Assembly: GCA_964036195.1 (NCBI GenBank)
Contig: OZ038451.1
Location: forward strand, 19,170,318-19,234,317
Length of the DNA stretch: 64,000 nt
Origin: Sphaerolaimus hirsutus
Lineage: Eukaryota; Nematoda; Chromadorea; Monhysterida; Sphaerolaimidae
Direction: 5' to 3'
A program made the position numbers and the translations under genes. Below are positions 22,704 to 33,896 of the stretch, piece by piece. Position 1 is the first letter of the stretch, and every line of letters begins with the position of its first letter. The notes beneath the pieces are model-generated. The model was not told the origin of the DNA. It saw nothing but the letters and a program-made list of their open reading frames with translations, and made no database searches.

Positions 22704-25700
22704 ATGGCTACTGGAGCGCCGGCTGAAACGCACATCGATTTGGGTGGCAATATTTCCCCTGTGCAAGATTTCTCTTCCGAAACGCAGGATGGCGATGGTT
22801 TGTTTTGACATTTTGTCCATACTGTATGCAGAATCAAAAAAGTGGACGAATTCCCGGGTGTTTTAAGTTTCAGCTGAAATTTGAAGAAGTTTGAATGCTG
22901 TCAAATAATTTGCCAGTAAGCTTTGCCCGAAATTTATTGTGTGATGCTCCTTGAACCACAAGAGTCCAAAGTAATCGATCTATTTAGTTAAATATCTAGA
23001 GTTTCCGTTCCCAATCAAAATTCATGTGTTTCATAATTGTAAAAATTCGTCACTATCACTAATAAATAGAAATAACATCACAATTTATCCATTCAACACT
23101 AAATTATACACAAATGTTCCCTCCCACCCAACCATAGATTCGGTCCCCTCGAATTGGTTTCCCTCTGCGCACCAATTGCTGCTCGGAGGGGGCGGAGCCA
23201 AAGACTCCGCCCTCACCGCTATAGCCAATAATAAAAATGTTGGCGTTGCAAAAGCTTGGCTCAGTGATAGGCACCGGGGAATGAAAAGTTGGAGGGAGTT
23301 TGCAAAGACTGATAAGTGGGTTTGGGGATTTATTTAGTTTGTTTTTAGTTATTGCGGGATCATAATTGCGTAATTGTGTGTTTATCACATTTCACGGGGG
23401 AACTTCTTCCCTTGGGTGATCCCCCAGTGCGGCGTTTGTCGCGAATGCTTGCCAATTCCTCAATTCCATGGCGCTTTTGGCGCTTGGCGCGATCTTGCTG
23501 TTGCGCGATTCGCACTTGCCTCCATACCCATGAAAAGCGCCGTGGCGCTTTTGACGCTTGGCGCTACTTTTGCTCGGCGCCAGGAAAAAAATGCCTGGCG
23601 CAAGCGCCAAAATAAAAAGCGCAATGGCGTTTCTTTCTGGTGCCATTTTTATTTGGCGTCATTGGCTCTTAGCGCCTAAGTTCTGGCGCTTTTTACATCA
23701 CTATCCCTGCAGCAATACTGACTTCAGCTCGGGAGTTATGAGTTATTTTACAAGTGCACACGATACTCAAACTATCTTTACATATTTTGTCACTATATTT
23801 TTATTTTGCAGATTTCATTTTCCCCATGGGCCGGCGGTGGTGGGCAAGCGAATAGTTCGCAATGTGGAATATTTTCAGTCGAATTACGCAGCCGTTTTCA
23901 TTGTGCTTACTGTGTATTGCATGTGGGTTTGATTTGATTTTTTTATAGTTTTTTTTGAGTCGAACACTAATGAATACATGTGGGTTTATGCGTGAATAAT
24001 TGAATGCTCGAACAATCAGACAAGGTACAGTAGATTGTGATGTTACCTATAACCATACAAATGGCCTTGGGGCCATGGGATAGCATTTTAATTAAGCGTT
24101 GATTTCTGAAAACAAATCTTTTTTATCTCGGCTCGTTATTATAAGCATTATGATTAACCGTGCAGGGTTTTCTTCAATCACCAAAAAAATTCACACCACA
24201 CTAATCACCCCCCCCCCCTACCCCCAGCCTAACATCCCCCCTGCTCCTGTTGGCGCTGGTGGCCAGCTCGGGCATGTTCTTCTACATCCGCTCGCGCGGT
24301 CACAGCATCAAGTTGGCCGGCAGGGCGGTGGGCCCCGCGCAGCAGTACATGCTGGCGGCGGTGTTCTCGCTGCCGCTGTTCTACGTGGCCGGCGCGGGCG
24401 CTGTGCTGTTTTGGGTCATTGGTAGGTTTGGGGGTATTGGGCAGGGGTTGCACCTTTGGTAAGTGGAAAGATGAAATTTAAGTGAAAGTTAAATTAAATG
24501 GAAATTTCCAAAATCCAGTGAAATTTGGAAGGCTCGCAAATCAGGCTTTTGTACCCGAAATACGTGGTAGCCATATGAAATCTGCCATTCTGCCTGTGCA
24601 TCTGTAATTGAGGCGTCTAATTCTAAAAGTCGACAAGTCCACAAAATGCGATTTCGAGTAAATCGCATTTTAAGTTTCAGATCCAATTTGTGGTCTGTGC
24701 AGCGTGTCCAATCTGGCTCTCTCATGCTTTACATTAAGTTCCATATGTTGACAATAAAGTGTCAAATTTTCAACCCCTGCTCTCAACGTTTATGTGAAAA
24801 ATGGGGTGTCCATAAAATGCCATTTGGATATTTGCAAGAAATCAGCAGCAAAATCCAGTAAACAAAGGTGGACTTGTCGACTTCTTGCTGCAAACATCTT
24901 CGGACTTGTCGACTTCTTGCTTTAAACCATGTGGACTTGTTGACTTTTTGCACTTGCAAACATTTGATTTAAAAGCACCTGGAAGTTGCGCCATTTTTAT
25001 GGAGTCACGCTATCGACTCCAAAATAGCGCCATTTCCATGGCGTTGGCGCCATTTTTATGGAGTGGTGCTATCAACTCCAAAATAGCGCCATTTCCATGG
25101 TGTTGGCGCCATTTTTATTGAGTGGCGCTATCAACTCCAAAATAGCGCCACTCCATAAAAATGGCGCTAACGCCATGGAAATGGCGCTACTTTGGAGTCA
25201 ACAGCAACACTCCATAAAAGTGGCACCAACGCCATGGAAATGGCGCTATTTTGGAGTCAATAGTGCCACTCCATAAAAATGGCGCCAATGCCATGGAAAT
25301 GGCGCTACTTTGGAGTCAACAGCAACACTCCATAAAAATGGCACCAACGCCATGGAAATGGCGCTACTTTGGAGTCAATAGTGCCACTCCATAAAAATGG
25401 TGCCAACGCCATGGAAATGGCGCTATTTTGGAGTCAACAGCAACACTCCATAAAAATGGTGCCAATGCCATGGAAATGGCGCTATTTTGGAGTCAATAGT
25501 GCCACTCCATAAAAATGGCGCCAATGCCATGGAAATGGCGCTACTTTGGAGTCAACAGCAACACTCCATAAAAATGGCACCAACGCCATGGAAATGGCGC
25601 TATTTTGGAGTTGATAGCGCCACTCCATAAAAATGGCGCTAACGCCATGGAAATGGCGCTACTTTGGAGTCAACAGCAACACTCCATAAAAATGGCGCCA

Positions 25701-26847
25701 ACGCCATGGAAATGGCGCTATTTTGGAGTTGATAGTGCCACTCCATAAAAATGGCGCCAACGCCATAAAAATGGCGCTACTTTGGAGTCAATAGTGCCAC
25801 TCCATAAAAATGGCGCCAACGCCATGGAAATGGCGCTACTTTGGAGTCAATAGTGCCACTCCATAAAAATGGCGCCAACGCCATGGAAATGGCGCTACTT
25901 TGGAGTCAATAGTGCCACTCCATAAAAATGGCGCCAACGCCATGGAAATGGCGCTACTTTGGAGTCAATAGTGCCACTCCATAAAAATGGCACCAACGCC
26001 ATGGAAATGGCGCTACTTTGGAGTCAATAGTGCCACTCCATAAAAATGGCGCCAACGCCATGGAAATGGCACTACTTTTACAAACAATGTTCAGTAAACA
26101 AAAGTGGACTTGTCGACTTCTTGCGTTAATGAAATGGACTTGTCGACTTTTAGCTCTAATCAGGCATGGACTTGTCGACTTCTTGCCCAAAAAAATTTTA
26201 TGGGCAGGGGAGTGGACTTGTCGACTTCTTGCACTTGCAAACATTTTTGTTCCCAGCTTGAAAAAATTTGCCTTATGGGCTATTTTTGTACTTGTCGACT
26301 TTTAGAAATCACTGCCCATAGCGGACTTAACACATTTCTTGCTTTTTTTGTCCCAACAAAAAAGGCTGCACAAGGTGGACTTGTCGACTTTTTGCCCAAA
26401 AACTAGGCGTACTTGTCGACTTCTTGCCCAAATTTTCTCCATTTTCCACCAAAATGGTCAAATTTGGCATGGTCGTATAGGGGAATATGAGGTAGGAAAA
26501 TTTATGGAAAATTTTGAAAAATGAGAGGGACCATCCCCAGATCATTTTCACGGGGTTAACTCAAATTTTCCAAATTTGGACTTGTCAACTTTTAGAATTC
26601 GACGCCTCAATTTGTAATTTTTTCTTGTAATTGTAATTTTGTAATTAGTAACTGAACATGACACTTTACGAAGTGCGAAATCGGTCATTCACATCTGCAA
26701 CCCACTTTTTTCCATGTTTTCAACCATGCACTTTCCCCCATGCACTTTCTACTCGCAGGCGCCTCCATCTTTGTGATAGTTTTGCACGCGGCGCTGTATG
26801 CTTCCGAACCTGTGCCCGGCGCGGAGTTTATCACTGAAGATGTGTGA
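22704..26847 (+). CDS. RABAC1: Prenylated Rab acceptor 1 (PRA1/RABAC1)
   Basis: Exons 22704-22797, 23138-23315, 23812-23922, 24228-24421 and 26759-26847 join in phase to give 221 aa (human 185; the extra length is at the N terminus). It shows the PRA1 core: KAWLSDRHRGMKSWREF, then KRIVRNVEYFQSNYAAVFI, then two hydrophobic hairpins with LTSPLLLLALVASSG, GPAQQYMLAA and YVAGAGAVLFWVIG. It ends ASIFVIVLHAALYASEP plus an acidic tail (EFITEDV). Family members bind prenylated Rabs and VAMP2 and sit in Golgi and late endosome membranes. The start ATG is in a CCAATGG context and opens the frame. Intron 2 carries a GCGCC hAT fragment and intron 4 a 2 kb GAGGC element. Exon 4 is far more GC-rich than its neighbours, with a C run before it and G runs after. 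Confidence 0.9.
23465..23703. mobile_element. GCGCC hAT fragment in RABAC1 intron 2
   Basis: GCGCTTTTGGCGCTTGGCGC words end in CTTTTTACATCACTA at 23703. The left terminus is missing. Confidence 0.65.
24610..26608. mobile_element. GAGGC-terminus element with 4-bp TSD (copy 2)
   Basis: The left end GAGGCGTCTAATTCTAAAAG and the right end are inverted repeats over about 31 bases with two mismatches. AATT flanks both sides (24606-24609 and 26609-26612). Next to each end are several copies of TGGACTTGTCGACTTCTTGC, with the palindrome GTCGAC. The centre is a 59-bp satellite. No transposase is seen. It fills most of RABAC1 intron 4. Confidence 0.88.
24985..26085. repeat. 59-bp minisatellite with an orientation switch
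   Basis: A unit of about 59 bases (ATGGAAATGGCGCTACTTTG plus GAGTCAATAGTGCCACTCC and ATAAAAATGGCGCCAACGCC) repeats about 16 times from roughly 25150 to 26080. Two to three units at 24985-25150 run in the opposite orientation, so the array folds back on itself near 25150. Two variants (AACAGCAACACTCC and AATAGTGCCACTCC) partly alternate, suggesting a dimeric higher-order unit. Confidence 0.88.
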
Positions 26848-27692
26848 AAGCGGGGGCGGGGGTGAAAGAGTTTTTGCAGAGTTTTTGGTATAATGAAAGT
26901 GTACATATGGTGTATTTGAGTACTATACCCTCTGGTGTGGGTTTTGGTGAAAGTTTTTTTAGAAGTTTTGATTGTTCTCTGGAATCTGCAGAATCCATTT
27001 GCAGTAACACAAAACGTTTGAAAATCTTATTACAATGATTTCGAAAAATTGTGAAAATTATTTTTGCTTGGCCTCGTTGGTTGGTGTTTGGTGTGGTGAA
27101 GCTATATTTTTGTCAAATATCAATTTTGAGCATTATAAATATATACATTCGATTCTGAACCGATCCTCCACATTTACTAGTGTCAAGAAGCGCTGAAAGT
27201 TACAAAGTACTGCTATTTCGTCACCACTTACATTGACAAATTTCTATAGTCTTGACACTTGAAACAGTGCAGGATTCGCCCTATTAGTCCCGATGACTAT
27301 GCCGAGTCTTTTTGCCGTTTGTCTGTGAAGATCTTGCGCTAATTATTGCATTTTTAAGATCTGCTCACTTTCGCTCTTTCCGAATGTCGAGGTGATGTGT
27401 GATGAAGCATAAATACTGATCAAATACTTCTGGTGATACATTTTTGGCGATGCAGTTTTGTTCTGATCACGTTTATCGAACTTCCGCTTTCATTGTATAA
27501 ATTTAACATTCGGCGACATTTTCACGCAAAAAAATCTATCTAAAGTGCCCAAAATTTCTGCCGAAAGTGTAGCAGCGAAACAAGTGCGGTACTAGTTCCG
27601 CAAGTGGAAACGTGACAAGAAAGTGTGATGAAGCCATAAGTGAGAAGTCAAGTTACGAGTAAGCTTATAAGCGAACGGTTAACGTATGGATA
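26848..27692. other. RABAC1 3' flank, no gene seen
   Basis: AT-rich sequence that should contain the RABAC1 3' UTR. No exon or paired repeat was recognised. Confidence 0.4.
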
Positions 27693-28216
27693 CCGTAAAT
27701 CCTCGAATAAGTCCCCGGGGAGTTATTTTTTCGTCAGAAATTTTTGAGGGGGGACTATTTCGAGCGGAGGAGTTATTCTTTCATCAGAATAATAAGTAAA
27801 TTGCATGATCAATAAATTGTATGAATGGGGTGAAATTCATGCACGAATCCATTTTTAATGCAATGAAATCAATGCTGGTGAACACCAGCTGCAAAAGAAT
27901 ACATTCTTTAATGTACTTTTCCCCCCCTGGACAACTTCCCCCCGGAGTGTGTTGTATTAGCGTTTTGTCCGTGTTGCATTAGCGTTTTGTCGTGTTGCAT
28001 TAGCGTTTTGTCGTGTTCCATTAGCGTTATGTCCGCACGGACATAACGCTAATGCATCACACCACGGGGGGAAGAAGTCCATGGGGGGAAACGAAGTTAA
28101 CGCATTTAGAGCGTGTTTATACATGTATGTCGTCCCCACCCATAACGTAGGGGGAGTTAATCGAGGGGGGAGTTATTTTTTCCTCAGTCAGCTAACAGGT
28201 ATTCGAGGAATTACGG
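27693..28216. mobile_element. CCGTAAATCCTCGAATAAG MITE with a foldback core
   Basis: CCGTAAATCCTCGAATAAGT at the left and ATTCGAGGAATTACGG at the right, flanked by TA. At about 27955-28065 it contains four tandem copies of GCATTAGCGTTTTGTCGTGT followed by the inverse word (CGGACATAACGCTAATGCAT). Confidence 0.8.
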
Positions 28217-28404
28217 TAAGCAAAATTATGTAGCCCTTTTGGGTTTGCATGTCGCACACTCGCTACTTATTGCAACTTGACTTATCACGTCACTTTTCCG
28301 TTTTATCTTGTCACTTTTCCACTTGTGAAATTGCCACCAGAGACATAAAAAACCTGAGCGCCGGAAAATTGATATCGAATTGACTCTGTTTCTGATAAAA
28401 AAAG

Positions 28405-31400
28405 ATGGCCAGCGACACAGCGCAACGCAGTGATATGAACACTAACTCTGCATTGAGGGTACCGAATCCCGAAAAACCCATAATTATGAGCTCTTGTGGT
28501 GAGATTTAATTGGAAAAACCGCTGGCTTTTTTGTTGGGCAACCCGAGGCATTTTATCGGGTACCGGAAACGAACGATGGCAAACGATGATTTGATAACAT
28601 TTTCTATTTTGCCCGAAGTATAAAAGCTAGAACCCATAAAAATGCTAAACAAATTTTTGTCGCAAAAACTGGAAAACTGACACGATTTTTCCGACACTTT
28701 CCGTAGTTAGGTGTAGTGATGGAAAAGCGCCATGGCGCTGGCGCCTGGCGCTAGCGCCAAAGCAAAAAGTGCCATGGCGCTTTTGGCGCTTGGCGCTAAA
28801 ACGCTCTGGCGCCATTGGCGCTTGGCGCCAGGGTCTGAGAAAGCGCCATGGCGCTTTTGGCGCTTGGCGCCATTTTCTGGTGGCGCTATTGGCGCCTGGC
28901 GCTGGCATTTTAAATGGCGCCAAAAAAGCGCCAACCATGATTATAAAAATTGCTATAATATTGTGAAATCGACACTCCAGTTGCTCAATTTTGAGAGCAA
29001 CTGAATAAATATTGATTTGTGTAAGCGTGTTATGGGACATTAATAGTTATAAAATACTGATAAATATTAGGAGACAACTTTATTATATACAAGGTACACA
29101 AGCATAGGTGTTTCAATGTGTTTACTTTTTACTCAAAAGGTCCTCATATTTGGAAGTGGAGCAAATATTTTTGTTTGCTCAAAAAATGTACTGGTGTTGT
29201 ATTCATCCACCTTTTTTTCATTTTAAGCCCCAACTGATAAACATTGATAACTAAGGGTTGATTTCAAGGAAATGGATTTTTATGTTTTCTAATCGCCTCG
29301 AACACTTTCCCTTCCCGAATGGTTCCCCCCTTCACAATGGTCAAATGAAAAAATAATTCACCAGGGGAATTATTTGAGCAAATACAGTATTTACTCTGTA
29401 TGCGAGTATATGTATTTTTTTCCAGTAAATGTAAATACATTTTAACTACTATGAATACAATAAATTGCTCTGTATAGCAACAAAAATACCACAAATTCTT
29501 GAATAAGCCCTACAATCACTCCAACTGTTAGCCAAATAAGGAACAAATAAACGTCGCTTAAATAAGTCCACCTAAATATCAGCTGTGTGAGGAACATTGG
29601 GCTGTTTGAACATGGTTGATAAAACTTTTATGGCAAAAGTAAAATCGACTACATGGACATCAGCGGTACGTCACAGCTATGCATTCATTATTCTACAAAC
29701 GAATGCAAGAAAATCTTTTTGGCGCTGGCGCTATTGGCGCTTGGCGCCATTACCCTCTGGCGCCATTGGCGCTTGGCGCTGAGGTTCAGAAAAGCGCCAT
29801 GGCGCTTTTGGCGCTTGGCGCTATTTTGCTCTGGCGCCATTGGCGCTTGGCGCTGTGGGTAGGAGAAGCGCCATGGCGCTTTTGGCGCTTGGCGCTAAAA
29901 GCCTGGCGCTTTTTCCATCACTAGTTAGGTGCGAGTTATGCCTGATTCAAAGTGCTAAAATTGATATGGCATCGTAAACTCACTCTGTCTCTGAGTATTT
30001 CTGCCGACTGAAAACTTGGATTTTTTGGGTAAATTGGTGTGACGGCAAATGATGGCAAGTAATTGCTAAATCCTTATGAATATGTACAAAGAATTACGGT
30101 AAAAAAATACAAATCAGGGCTTATTCCGCTCGTTTCATCAATCGGACAAGACGAAACCTAAAAGGTTTAACAGAATCGGGCTGCCCGACAAAACGCGTAG
30201 GGCCAATTGAATTTCTCCCCTGCGGTGTGCAATGGAGCGTCGATCACGGCACGGCGACACAAATTTACATGTTGTATTTGAGAACGAAAATGGAAAAGTG
30301 GGGCGCCGATCTGCGATTGTTCACCGAGGATGGGTTCGAGGATTTTGTGAGTGCTCGATTTCGGTTTTGCGGTTTCCGAGTTAGGGGTGGTTGTCGGTGT
30401 TGGCGTTTATTCTGCGGAAGTTTGAAAATGGGGAGTAGAGGGATAAAGGACTTCTGGGAAACTTGACTTTTGGAAATGGCGTAGACTAAAAAGTTACACC
30501 GGTTGCCACTCTGGGGAGTTATTAAAGGGTGCTGGGAACTTATTCAAGAAAAACAGGCACAATTCATTCAACCATCACGATTCACACTTAACGAATCTAT
30601 TAACATATGTACAACCCGCAGGTGCACAGCAGCGTGATGTGCGCTCACAGCGCCTACCTGCGCGCGGTGGTGCAGAGGGTGGAGCCCCCCTTGAACGTCG
30701 ACTTGACACCCCTGCACTTGGGACACCATGCACTCGCACAGGCCGTGCACTTTGCGTATACGAATGAGGTGTGGCTCAGTTTTCATTTGGGATGGATTTT
30801 TGAGGTGCTTTTTTAGGGTGTTGATGTGGTTTGTTTTTAGATATTTGGTGTCATACGAAGTAGACTGCATGATGAACAGTATTTACAGATTAAAAGTCCT
30901 TTGCGTTCGGCATCCTTTTTGGTTCTTTTCTGTCACTACCTGGGTTGAAAAACCGTAAAAACAAGCCGCCTGTGAACGGTATGGTACATTCTCTCAATGT
31001 CGGTAAACGGTACGATACGGTAAACTTTAACTTTTACCGGTACATTAGGATGACTGTTCCCACCGAAACTACAAAAATTTCCCGCAGATCACAATCCAAC
31101 TTTCAACCTGCGGCGGGCTTTTAGTCGCCGCGCACACGTTGGAAATGTGCCAAATGGAGCTACTAATTTCCGCCTACGTGCGCGCCGTGTCGGCGGTGGT
31201 GAAGTGCGTGCCGCACCTGTACAACATGGCCGCCGTGTTTGGCGGCAGGGAGGGCGCGGCGCTGTGATGCCATTTAATTTGCCCGACGCGTTTTTGTCAG
31301 GCAGCTCGCTTTTGTAAATAGTTTTGTACTTTTGTGACCTTGTCGAGAAGTGCAATTACCTAGTTGGATTAATGGTTATCAGTGACGGAAAATGTGCCAG

Positions 31401-33440
31401 GTCTTTGGCGACAAACGTCAATGACACCGCACCAAATTGGCGCTAAGCGCTTTTGTCTTGGATGGCACAAGAAATAGCGCCAGATGAAAAAAGCATCGTC
31501 ACGTTTCTTACCACTTACATAACTCCAATGTCACTTGATAAAGCTTTTAATTTTCGCTAGAACAGTGCAGAACTGTAACTGTGATTTATTGGGTTGCCCG
31601 AAAAAACGTTTGGGGCTACTTAAATTTCGTCCCTGCGCGCTTGCGGGCTTACTGGGTTCCTGGAGAGTAGAATGTGCCACAGCTTCGCTAAATTGGCCAG
31701 AACTGAGGCGAGAATTTTTTGTATTTTCTCTTGTGAAGGCGTACGCGTGCATACCCAAGATGCTTGAGTATCTATATCGATATTATATTTACCTACTCAC
31801 TAAATAATCAGTAAACATCTAATTTTGTTTCGAGAATGGTCAATATTCAATCTTCATCTACCTACTTTTTATATCCATCAAACCGTATAACCCCCAAAAT
31901 CACAGCAGTTGAACTGTCTATCAGCGGAAGCTTTTGTCGCACTTATGTCCAAAGGCGGCCGGGCGCTCGGCTGCAGATCGGCCCCCTATGACGCGTTCGA
32001 TTTGGTCACCGCACTGGGATACTGGTTTATCGAGAGAGGTGGCGCGGATGGTTTGTTTTTATATACTGTATTGATATGTATTTTTGGTGGGGGAATAAAC
32101 AGATGAGTTGGATTGGCGACGGAATTTAGCCACGAACGCCATATTGTGTCATGACGCCATTGGTATCTTGATCGGTGCCTTGCCTCCTGGGCTTTTTTCT
32201 TATCCCGTCCTGGTGCGAACTTTTTCTGGTACTTTTCCAGGACCCCGTGCCTGTAGTCATTTTAACCCGCTAGTCATATAGACCCGCCAGTCATGTATTT
32301 TAGGGGGATTAGCACAGTGTAAGAGATTAGCGGCAGTGGGTTTAAATTATTAGTAGGGTACATAGCACGGGCCGCAGTGCGTGTACACTCACATTGTTTT
32401 TGTCGCTCTTTGATGGAAATCAGTTGTTACGCATTTGAGCAGTTCTTACGCAGTGCGGCAGTGCAGTACTCTACTGATCATGTAAATCCGCTGCCGCTAA
32501 TCCCCCCGGTACCGTGCTCATACCATCTAAAATGCATGACTAGTGGGTCTACATGATTAGCGGGTTCACATGACTAGCGGGTTCACATGACCAGTAGGCC
32601 TACGTCACACTATCATCGCCCAAATACCGCATATTAACCAACATCAAATAAACACACTTAGGTATATAAAAGGACCCGCTCGCAGCTGCGACACTTGACC
32701 AACTGTGCGCTTCGCTGCGAGTGTTCTCGTGGTCGAGCAGCCAGCTGCAGCCAGTGCTCGTTTACTTGCAATCGGATAAGCGACTGAGCCCCCTGCTGCG
32801 AGCCCTGCGCAGGTTCCACATTCAATCAGAACGTAAGGCGAATGCGCGGATGGTGCCGCACACACTGGGTGTCAACTGGTTTTGGTGTCAACTCGATTTT
32901 AGTTCAATTTAGGTTTCAGGACAATTTTTCAAGTGCACATGCAGCAAGTGTTCAAATCAACATGGCATAATTGATTTCTCTTCGACTTTGCCGCATGCTA
33001 ACTTGAAACTTGTTCTGCGACTTGAACTGAAGTAAAATCGAGTTGACACCAAAACATGTTGACATCCAGTGTGGGTGGAAATGGAAACCCGCGTGTCGGC
33101 GCCTTACGTTCAAATTGAATTTGGCGCCAGGGCCACCGGTGCTGTATGTTTGGCTGGTAGGTTGTGAGCAACGGGTTTATTTTATGTATTCCTTTCACAG
33201 TAGAAAATTGACCATGAAGTGTGTGAAGCTACCCTTGCAACTTCAACATGTTTCACAATATCAGGTGAAGAATCGTTTAGATTCGCTGAGGCATGTTTCA
33301 CAAATGATACACTCTATTTCACGAAACAAAAGTATAGCAGTCTGGCATTGAGCCAAATGCCTCAAATGATTGCGTATAATCACGGTTTATGGAGCGGGCT
33401 GGGATTGGGATTACGAAATTTTGGAATGATTGAGAAATAA
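28405..33440 (+). CDS. BTB/POZ-BACK domain protein
   Basis: Exons 28405-28498, 30201-30346, 30622-30768, 31088-31198, 31906-32050, 32686-32832, 33070-33156 and 33265-33440 join in phase, 350 aa. Exons 2-4 look like a BTB domain (RLFTEDGFEDF, VHSSVMCAHSAYLRAV, QAVHFAYTNE, LVAAHTLEMCQMELL) and exons 5-6 like a BACK region (LNCLSAEAFVALMS and ALGYWFIERG, then LCASLRVFSWSSSQLQPVL). There are no Kelch repeats. Such proteins are often Cullin-3 adaptors; that role is inference. Weak points: the exon 2 acceptor at 30200 lies in a repeat (copy b), and the linker expected between BTB and BACK is short. Exon 4 can also read on to a stop at 31267, which would give a truncated form. The exon 7 acceptor lies in a MITE end. 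Confidence 0.65.
28714..29923. mobile_element. hAT MITE with GCGCC repeats (copy 3)
   Basis: Left TAGTGATGGAAAAGCGCCAT, right TTTTTCCATCACTA, perfect 8-bp duplication GTTAGGTG (28706-28713 and 29924-29931). GCGCCATGGCGC arrays fill both ends. The centre includes an eroded CCGTATT-like end near 29280-29400. It lies in intron 1 of the BTB gene. Confidence 0.92.
30175..30222. repeat. GGGCTGCCCGA repeat (copy b)
   Basis: ATCGGGCTGCCCGACAAAAC, then GCGTAGGGCCAATTGAATTT. It matches copy a near 15326 and spans the proposed acceptor of BTB exon 2. Confidence 0.6.
31270..31312. repeat. GGGCTGCCCGA repeat (copy c, inverted)
   Basis: The inverted complement reads GAGCTGCCTGACAAAAACGC then GTCGGGCAAATTAAAT. 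It starts three bases after the stop codon that ends the longer reading of BTB exon 4. Confidence 0.55.
31588..31645. repeat. GGGTTGCCCGA repeat (copy d)
   Basis: GGGTTGCCCGAAAAAACG, then TTTGGGGCTACTTAAATTT and CGTCCCTGCG. It is a direct relative of copies a and b and lies in BTB intron 4. Confidence 0.5.
32250..32612. mobile_element. ACCCGCTAGTCAT inverted-repeat element
   Basis: The left side (GTCATTTTAACCCGCTAGTC) and right side (GACTAGCGGGTTCACATGAC) are inverted repeats with two or three copies of CCGCTAGTCATGT each, ending at ATTTTAG. Exact borders and target duplication are not clear. BTB intron 5. Confidence 0.55.
32860..33080. mobile_element. CACACTGG-GTCAAC inverted-repeat element
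   Basis: CACACTGGGTGTCAACTGG then GGTGTCAACTCGATTTTAG at the left, and its inverse, ending GTTGACATCCAGTGTGGGTG, at the right. It is related to the CACACTAGTTGACAC family. The right end contains the CCAG acceptor used by BTB exon 7 (33070). Confidence 0.6.
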
Positions 33441-33538
33441 ATACTTGAAGGAAGAATCTGAAATTCTGTATCACTCCCCAATCACACTCAATTGTCATAG
33501 ATACACACCTTTCACTGGTGTGTCTTATTGTTCAAAGC

Positions 33539-33674
33539 AAGGGTTCAGTATGGGATGTTGGGGGGGGGGGGTTACTCCTAAACGCTTCAGCTAACTATCG
33601 ATCCCGAGGAATTTTTTTTGGCTACTCCCGTCGAACCCCCTAAAATCGGAGTTAATATCCACCAAACCCCTGCT
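33539..33674. mobile_element. Short CAGGGG-family hAT copy
   Basis: It runs from CAAGGGTTCAGTATGGG to AACCCCTG, with a G run, CAGCTAACTATCGATCCCGA and a C-rich part. The flanks GTTCAAAG and CTTCAAAC match at six of eight positions. Confidence 0.5.
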
Positions 33675-33896
33675 TCAAACTTATCTCTATTGTTCACCTG
33701 CATTTATTTTTTAACAGCCGATTGTAGATTACTTAAACATGCGTCTTCATTCAAGCGTTTATTGTCATCCAGCATAATTATAACTTTATTTTCATCTTTA
33801 TGGCCACCAAAGCCACATAAGCGCTCCTGGTGGTAGCCGCCTGAGTGAAAAAATTGTAAAATTGTTCACATGATCTGGGTATGCGGGAGTGAGCCG

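Noticed and set aside
24985-26085. Regularly spaced repeats reminiscent of a CRISPR array
   Set aside because: The units are contiguous with no unique spacers, and the sequence is animal DNA; it is a minisatellite.
31195-31267. Taking the stop at 31267 as the end of a separate short gene
   Set aside because: The upstream exons and those from 31906 onward join in phase to an overall multiple of three with BTB then BACK character, so one gene is simpler.
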